Shown: positions 6,776-10,529 of the stretch, one piece after another
Layout: every line of letters begins with the position of its first letter
Numbering within the stretch: the first letter of the stretch is position 1
From: an uncultured Campylobacteraceae bacterium
GTDB taxonomy: Bacteria; Campylobacterota; Campylobacteria; Campylobacterales; Arcobacteraceae
Assembly (NCBI GenBank): GCA_913057765.1
Contig: CAJXPH010000086.1
Span: forward strand, 1-10,529
DNA: 10,529 bases
Direction of reading: 5' to 3'
Translations under genes and position numbers: made by a program
The notes under the pieces: generated by a model
Databases searched by the model: none
What the model was told of the DNA's origin: nothing
What the model saw: only the letters and a program-made list of their open reading frames with translations

Positions 6776-7525
6776 TTAGACGCCTCGTTTGTTGTCCCAA
6801 ACTCTTATGTGAAGTCTGTCACAATATTTAAACCCATTTTCTATAGCCATATCAATAACAGTTTCACTATTTTCATTTATTTCTTTTGCAGTGTCTCCCA
6901 TAGGCATAAGATATACTTCTGCTTTTGGAATTTGTTTTATAATTGCATATATTTCTTCTTGGGCTTTTTCTTTAAACTCTTTGTCTATGACAAACTTTAG
7001 ATACGAGTCTTGTGTATGATTTAATATTTGAGTTAGAGTATTGATATTTACTCTTTTTTTAAGTGGCTCTAGAGAATTTGAAAGTTTGACACTCATAGAA
7101 AATAGAATCTTTTTTTGATATTCTTCATTTAAATTAATATTTAAAGAAGCATTTGTTTCTATAGTAACTTTATAATTATTTTCAACATAGTATTTTAATA
7201 AAGATTGAAATTCATTATTTTGCCAGTATAAAAGAGGTTCTCCTCCCGTGATTACAATATCAAGGTTATAATTTGGTTTTAATTCTTCTACTTTTTTTAT
7301 AATATCATTAGAACTCATAGTATGCCATTGATCTTTAAAAGCTACATCAACTGCATAATAGGAATCACAAGAACATTTTTTTATACCACTAGGTGTTTCA
7401 TATTCAACATTAAAACCAACACAGCGCATATTACATTTTCCAACTCGAATAAAAATAGAAGGTGTACCTATTAGTTTACCTTCTCCTTGAATTGTTGGAC
7501 CAAAAATTTCATTTATTTCAAGCAT
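6776..7525 (-). CDS. queE: 7-carboxy-7-deazaguanine synthase (radical SAM)
   Basis: Radical SAM enzyme that rearranges 6-carboxytetrahydropterin to 7-carboxy-7-deazaguanine in preQ0/queuosine synthesis. It has 249 residues from ATG 7525. It shows the N-terminal INEIFGPTIQGEGKLIGTPS, cysteines Cys31 and Cys35 in GKCNMRCVGFN, then a long insert before Cys51-x-Cys53-Asp in CSCDSYY, and the SAM-binding ITGGEPLLYW. The cluster spacing is therefore CX3CX17C (with Cys51 as an extra candidate), not the classical CX3CX2C; enlarged cluster loops are known in QueE. The ATG was chosen because the family starts M-x-x-INEIFGP. An in-frame TTG at 7558 would add 11 non-conserved residues inside queD. The start overlaps the queD stop by 8 nt and lacks a good Shine-Dalgarno, which suggests translational coupling. 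Confidence 0.93.
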   Translation of the reverse strand: MLEINEIFGPTIQGEGKLIGTPSIFIRVGKCNMRCVGFNVEYETPSGIKKCSCDSYYAVDVAFKDQWHTMSSNDIIKKVEELKPNYNLDIVITGGEPLLYWQNNEFQSLLKYYVENNYKVTIETNASLNINLNEEYQKKILFSMSVKLSNSLEPLKKRVNINTLTQILNHTQDSYLKFVIDKEFKEKAQEEIYAIIKQIPKAEVYLMPMGDTAKEINENSETVIDMAIENGFKYCDRLHIRVWDNKRGV

Positions 7526-8051
7526 ACACGTGGCTTTTACTCTTTGGAGTTTCTGCAAACTCTACACTAGCAACTTTTATATTAATTTGTTTCATTTTTT
7601 CTTGAGCTATCTCTAAAAACCATGCCGAAAGATTTTCACTTGTTGGTACGAAGTTTACTAAAATATATCCTTCATACATCTCTCTTATATGATTAGGTTC
7701 ATTTTCAATTTTTGTTAAATCAACCATTTTATAACCTTGTTCAAATTCAATTAATTCATCTTTATTATAATGGGGAAGTAATGTTTCAAAAAGAGGGTCA
7801 TTTATATCAATAATAAATTTATGATCAAGTACATCATCTAAAAAAGCTTTAAACCAATTTAGATGTTTGAAATCTGTCACCATTCCATTCTTAAGTTCAG
7901 ATGATTCTAAATATACAATTACTTGTCCTTGATGACCATGTAAGTGTCTACATTTTAGACATGAATCAAGAGAAAAATCAGGATTTAATTCTTGAGACCA
8001 AACTCTATGTCCATAACAAAAATCAAATGATTTAGATATTTTCCAAGTCAT
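7518..8051 (-). CDS. queD: 6-carboxy-5,6,7,8-tetrahydropterin synthase
   Basis: Member of the 6-pyruvoyl-tetrahydropterin synthase fold that converts dihydroneopterin triphosphate to 6-carboxytetrahydropterin, the substrate of QueE. Zinc ligands are His15 (YGHRV), His38 and His40 in CRHLHGH. The presumed catalytic Cys34 lies four residues before His38. Asp76-His77 (LDHKFIID), PTSEN (136-140) and Glu167 (FAETP) complete the family pattern. At 177 residues it is longer than the compact QueD of E. coli (about 120). The extra length lies between GHRV and CRHLHGH and in a charged segment (about 93-128) between the LDH motif and PTSEN. The ATG at 8051 is 2 nt from the queC stop, with AAAGAA upstream, and the 3' end overlaps queE by 8 nt. 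This context strongly supports QueD over a biopterin enzyme. Confidence 0.92.
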   Translation of the reverse strand: MTWKISKSFDFCYGHRVWSQELNPDFSLDSCLKCRHLHGHQGQVIVYLESSELKNGMVTDFKHLNWFKAFLDDVLDHKFIIDINDPLFETLLPHYNKDELIEFEQGYKMVDLTKIENEPNHIREMYEGYILVNFVPTSENLSAWFLEIAQEKMKQINIKVASVEFAETPKSKSHVYA

Positions 8052-8053
8052 AA

Positions 8054-8734
8054 TTATTCTTTGTAAGGTATTGGGTCAGTTGAGTTTGCTTCTTTAAAAC
8101 CATTTAGTCTTAATCTACAAGAATCACAAACTCCACAAGCTTTTTCTTCTTCTTTATAACAAGACCATGTATGTTCTAATGGTACATTCAGTTCTTCTGA
8201 TTTTTTTACAATTTGGCTTTTCATAAGATGAACAAGAGGTGTTTTTATTTCAAGTTTTGTAGTTTCTTTTGTTCCTTCATTAATTGCGCCAGTCATTTTA
8301 TCAATGAATGTATCAGAACAGTCAGGATAACCTGAACTATCTTCTTCAACAACACCTATAAAAAGTGCTTGAGCTTCTTCTTTTTCAGCAATTGCAGTTG
8401 CAATTGATAAGAAAATACCATTTCTAAATGGTACATATGTAATAGGAACTCCAGCTTCTACTCCACCAATAGGAATATCAATTGTTTTATCAGTCAATGC
8501 ACTTGCACCAATCTGTGTAAAAAATGGAATATCAATCTCATATTTTTCTTTTATTTGTAAATCTTCACAAACATCTCTAAATGCTTTTAGTTCTCTTTTT
8601 TCAGTTCTTTGTCCATAGTTAAAATGAACAGCTATAATCTCATAACCATCATTTTTTGCAATATATGATGCTAAAGTAGAATCCATCCCTCCACTTAGAA
8701 TACATACTGCTTTTTTCGTCACGTTGTTACTCAT
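8054..8734 (-). CDS. queC: 7-cyano-7-deazaguanine (preQ0) synthase
   Basis: ATP-dependent enzyme that turns 7-carboxy-7-deazaguanine and ammonia into preQ0, the nitrile precursor of queuosine in tRNA. It has 226 residues. The N-terminal PP-loop SGGMDS (14-19) binds ATP, followed by HFNYGQR (37-43). The C-terminal zinc site is Cys192, Cys200, Cys203 and Cys206 in the pattern CX7CX2CX2C. It begins inside the end of moeA (the ATG overlaps the moeA stop by 8 nt as ATGAGTAA), so translation is likely coupled. It precedes queD by 2 nt. The order queC-queD-queE gives the three consecutive steps in one unit. queF, tgt, queA and folE are not in the window. Confidence 0.97.
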   Translation of the reverse strand: MSNNVTKKAVCILSGGMDSTLASYIAKNDGYEIIAVHFNYGQRTEKRELKAFRDVCEDLQIKEKYEIDIPFFTQIGASALTDKTIDIPIGGVEAGVPITYVPFRNGIFLSIATAIAEKEEAQALFIGVVEEDSSGYPDCSDTFIDKMTGAINEGTKETTKLEIKTPLVHLMKSQIVKKSEELNVPLEHTWSCYKEEEKACGVCDSCRLRLNGFKEANSTDPIPYKE

Positions 8735-9950
8735 ACGTTAAAAATTCCTTTTGATTTTTCGTAAAAAATTTCCAATTAATTGGTAGTACTTTAACTAAAG
8801 ATTCTTTTTTAAGATTTGATACATTTTCATCTAATGCTATTAATGAATTACAGTTACTTAAAGTTGAAACCATTCCTGGGCTTCTTTTTTGAGCACTTGT
8901 GAAATATTCTCCATCAAAATTTCCAGGAATGATAGTGATTCTACCTTTCTTGTTTTTTAAATCTTCACCTATTTTTGCACATATAAAATTATGGTAAATG
9001 TCATTTGATCCAATTAGTTTTTGTAATAATAATTTCCCAAAAACTTCAAAAATAAGTGCAGAAGCTAAAGGATTCCCTGGAAGGTTTAAGATATATGTTT
9101 TCCCAATTTTACCCAAAACTGTGGGCTTACCAGGTTTAATTATAATTCCATCAAATAAGGTTTCAAAATCTAATTCATTAAATGCATCTTTCGTAAAATC
9201 TGCATCACCAACTGAAACTCCTCCTGAAGTTACAATCAAATCTGCATCTAAAGAGTTTTCAATTAATTCTTTAATTGATTCAATTGAATCATGGGCTTGA
9301 CCAATAAAATCAATTTGTGCTCCAAGTTCTTTACATCTACTCATAAAAGTAGGTGTATTTGAATTATATATTTGATAGTTTTCAGCTTTTTCATAATGTA
9401 ATTTTAATTCTTCACCACTTGCAAAAACTACAACTTTTGGTTGTTTAAATACTTTTATATGAGAAATTCCTTGAGAACTTAAAAGTGTAACTTTAGCAAA
9501 ATTAATTGTTTCACCAACTATTATTAATGTATCATTTTCATTTATATCTTCACCAATAAATCTTATATGTTGAAATTCTTTTATATTATTTGGGACTGTA
9601 ATTAAATCATCATCAAAATATTGACAATCTTCTTTTGGAATAATAGCTGTACAATTTGCTGGTATTTTTGCCCCAGTCATTATTTTTACACATTGATTAC
9701 TCTCTAATAATCTACTATTATTATCTCCCGCAAAAATCGTATCTACTATTTTTAATTTTTCATTTTTATCTTCATATATAATTCCAAAACCATCCATTGC
9801 AGAGTTGTTAAATCTTGGTAAGCAGATTGTTGCAACAATCTCTTGTGCACAAATTCTATCTTGTGAACTCTCTATAGGAATGATTTCATAGTTTAAATTA
9901 ACATCAATATTTGAGATAGTTTTAATAGCTTCATTAACAGAAATAGCCAT
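8727..9950 (-). CDS. moeA: molybdopterin molybdenumtransferase
   Basis: Inserts molybdate into adenylylated molybdopterin in the last step of molybdenum cofactor synthesis, a cytoplasmic reaction. It has 407 residues, normal for MoeA. It shows the conserved NNSAMDG (48-54), MTGAKIP (91-97), the MPT-binding domain signature TSGGVSVGDADF (241-252), KPGKPTVLGK (272-281), LPGNPLAS (290-297), and a C-terminal domain IV with SPGMVSTL. The TSGGVS(V)GD segment is shared with MogA/MoaB, but the length and NNSAMDG identify MoeA. The ATG at 9950 has AAAGGAA upstream. It is the first gene of the moeA-queCDE unit and overlaps queC by 8 nt. Its likely promoter sits in the 70-nt divergent gap. Confidence 0.96.
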   Translation of the reverse strand: MAISVNEAIKTISNIDVNLNYEIIPIESSQDRICAQEIVATICLPRFNNSAMDGFGIIYEDKNEKLKIVDTIFAGDNNSRLLESNQCVKIMTGAKIPANCTAIIPKEDCQYFDDDLITVPNNIKEFQHIRFIGEDINENDTLIIVGETINFAKVTLLSSQGISHIKVFKQPKVVVFASGEELKLHYEKAENYQIYNSNTPTFMSRCKELGAQIDFIGQAHDSIESIKELIENSLDADLIVTSGGVSVGDADFTKDAFNELDFETLFDGIIIKPGKPTVLGKIGKTYILNLPGNPLASALIFEVFGKLLLQKLIGSNDIYHNFICAKIGEDLKNKKGRITIIPGNFDGEYFTSAQKRSPGMVSTLSNCNSLIALDENVSNLKKESLVKVLPINWKFFTKNQKEFLTYE

Positions 9951-9986
9951 ATTTTTCCTTTTACTAATACCTTATGACAAGTTAGT

Positions 9987-9993
9987 TATAATA
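9987..9993. promoter_or_regulatory. overlapping divergent -10 boxes for moeA and the membrane-protein gene
   Basis: The plus strand reads GTTATAATACC, giving TATAAT at 9987-9992 for the gene at 10021. The same bases read on the minus strand as GGTATTATAAC, giving TATTAT at 9993-9988 for moeA. Predicted leaders are about 20 nt and 30 nt. No obvious -35 is visible on either side. Both genes may therefore share one promoter site. Confidence 0.5.
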
Positions 9994-10020
9994 CCAAAAT
10001 TTTTTAAAAGTGAGTTTAAC

Positions 10021-10425
10021 ATGGAACTAATGAGTGATGCAATTAGCACGCACGTTTATACGATATATTTATTTTTGGCGATAATGATTTTTAATTTATA
10101 TTCTGTTGTATCTGCAACTGAATTTATTAAATTATCAAAAAGATTGAGATTTATGACACCTATTTATCATATGTCTAATGCAATTGTTATATATACTGGT
10201 GCTATTGTTGCTGCCTATGCACATGCTTTTTCTTTTACAATAGGAATTATGATTCCAGCTGCAATATTTTTGCTTGTAATTGAAATAAAAAGATATAAGA
10301 AAATGAGAGTTATCAAAACTTCTGATATACAATTGCAAGAAGAGTTTATAGTTTATGCAAAAAAAATCTACACAATTGAAATTATGGTTTTAATTTCTGT
10401 TTATATTTTATCAAAAGTTTTTTAA
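10021..10425 (+). CDS. uncharacterised four-helix integral membrane protein
   Basis: I do not recognise a named family. The 134-residue product has four hydrophobic stretches, at about 13-32, 50-70, 71-88 and 116-133, separated by short basic loops (KLSKRLRF at about 37-44, EIKRYKKMR at 88-96). The positive-inside rule would put those loops in the cytoplasm. There is no signal-peptide cleavage site, no cysteine, and no motif for transport or catalysis that I can see; three histidines are scattered (His11, His49, His68). The first ATG (10021) is preceded by a weak AAGTGAG, and a second in-frame ATG at 10030 is possible. It has its own TATAAT promoter divergent from moeA. Its TAA overlaps the next ATG as TAATG, so it is probably coupled to the rsmE-like gene. 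From memory, Campylobacter also has a small integral membrane protein next to rsmE near queD/queE. Confidence 0.85.
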   Translation: MELMSDAISTHVYTIYLFLAIMIFNLYSVVSATEFIKLSKRLRFMTPIYHMSNAIVIYTGAIVAAYAHAFSFTIGIMIPAAIFLLVIEIKRYKKMRVIKTSDIQLQEEFIVYAKKIYTIEIMVLISVYILSKVF

Positions 10426-10492
10426 TGCAATTTACTTATCATCCACAATCTTCAGTAGACTTTTTAGAAATTGAAGGAGATACGTATAAGTA
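10425..10492 (+). CDS. rsmE: probable 16S rRNA m3U1498 methyltransferase, N-terminal fragment cut by the adapter
   Basis: Only 22 complete genomic codons are present (from MQFTYHPQS to GDTYKY), after which the sequence switches to adapter. The pattern FxYH, then LxIxG, then YKY resembles the N-terminal PUA-like domain start of RsmE, the SPOUT enzyme that methylates U1498 of 16S rRNA. This rests on memory of the family and on very little sequence. The ATG overlaps the stop codon of the membrane-protein gene by 1 nt (TAATG) and there is no separate Shine-Dalgarno, so it is probably translated by coupling. The frame stays open into the adapter, so automatic translation would add the false residues CLLYTSDAADEE. 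Confidence 0.5.
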
Positions 10493-10529
10493 CTGTCTCT
10501 TATACACATCTGACGCTGCCGACGAAGAG
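10493..10529 (+). other. residual Illumina Nextera transposase adapter (not genomic)
   Basis: The terminal 37 bases begin CTGTCTCTTATACACATCT (10493-10511), the 19-bp Tn5 mosaic end, followed by GACGCTGCCGACGA (10512-10525). Together these equal the reverse complement of the Nextera read-1 transposase adapter. The final AGAG (10526-10529) lies where the i5 index begins and matches the first four bases of the reverse complement of the standard index TATCCTCT. The abrupt rise in G+C compared with the preceding sequence supports a synthetic origin. This is a sequencing or assembly leftover, not a transposon. Confidence 0.97.

Noticed and set aside
6749..7000. Plus-strand open frame over the end of queE, with a hydrophobic product
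   Set aside because: It is antisense to the queE C-terminus, with no ribosome binding site. The Phe/Tyr richness comes from reading A/T-rich sequence backwards.
7526..7558. Upstream TTG start for queE
   Set aside because: The extra 11 residues are not family-like and lie fully inside queD. ATG 7525 gives the typical QueE start.
10135..10338. Minus-strand open frame opposite the membrane-protein gene
   Set aside because: It is antisense, has no Shine-Dalgarno, and has a Ser/Asn/Tyr-rich composition typical of a shadow. The plus-strand frame gives a coherent membrane protein with promoter and downstream coupling.
10493..10529. A transposon end or insertion element at the right edge
   Set aside because: The 19-bp Tn5 mosaic end is followed directly by the synthetic Nextera tail, so it is library adapter rather than a natural Tn5 insertion.
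1..10529. CRISPR array, tRNA or rRNA gene, phage gene, defence system or biosynthetic cluster
   Set aside because: I saw no regularly spaced direct repeats, no cloverleaf or rRNA segments, and no genes outside the core set. The window is almost entirely housekeeping coding sequence.

Overview
This window is an A+T-rich piece of bacterial chromosome. It most likely comes from a member of the Campylobacterota, probably the Arcobacter group. I infer this from the base composition, the protein sequences (MCIFCKIVNGEIP-type HIT protein, PheS/PheT, FabF/AcpP/FabG, a QueE with an enlarged cluster loop), the recurring TATAAT boxes without clear -35 elements, and a gene layout that resembles Campylobacter relatives as I remember them. 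No database search was possible. The window looks like a whole contig or its end: pheT is cut by the left edge, and the last 37 bases are not genomic. They match the Illumina Nextera transposase adapter.

Layout. Positions 1-2845 (minus strand) hold pheS and most of pheT, which overlap by 4 nt. A 107-nt divergent promoter region separates them from a plus-strand HIT-family gene (2953-3282). That gene converges on accA, with a hairpin terminator between them. From 6695 down to 3305 the minus strand carries a fatty-acid synthesis block: fabG, acpP, fabF, accA. acpP has its own promoter and is followed by the strongest intrinsic terminator in the window, so the block is probably several transcription units rather than one operon. 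From 9950 down to 6776 the minus strand carries moeA-queC-queD-queE, tightly packed (8-nt overlap, 2-nt gap, 8-nt overlap). It combines the last step of molybdenum cofactor synthesis with three steps of the preQ0 (queuosine precursor) pathway. A 70-nt divergent promoter region then leads to a plus-strand gene for an uncharacterised four-helix membrane protein (10021-10425). Its stop codon overlaps the start of a truncated gene that looks like rsmE.

How the genes work together. AccA feeds malonyl-CoA to fatty-acid synthesis, AcpP carries the growing chain, FabF condenses and FabG reduces. PheS and PheT form the two chains of phenylalanyl-tRNA synthetase. QueD, QueE and QueC convert the GTP-derived pterin precursor to preQ0. 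MoeA inserts molybdate into molybdopterin.

This is mainly a core-genome region. I found no mobile element, CRISPR array, tRNA/rRNA gene, phage gene or defence system, and no undescribed system I can defend. The items most worth checking are the adapter at the right end (which would create a false peptide tail on rsmE), the enlarged QueE cluster loop and QueD inserts, the acpP-fabF terminator, and the uncharacterised membrane protein coupled to rsmE. No stretch longer than 300 bases lacks a gene.
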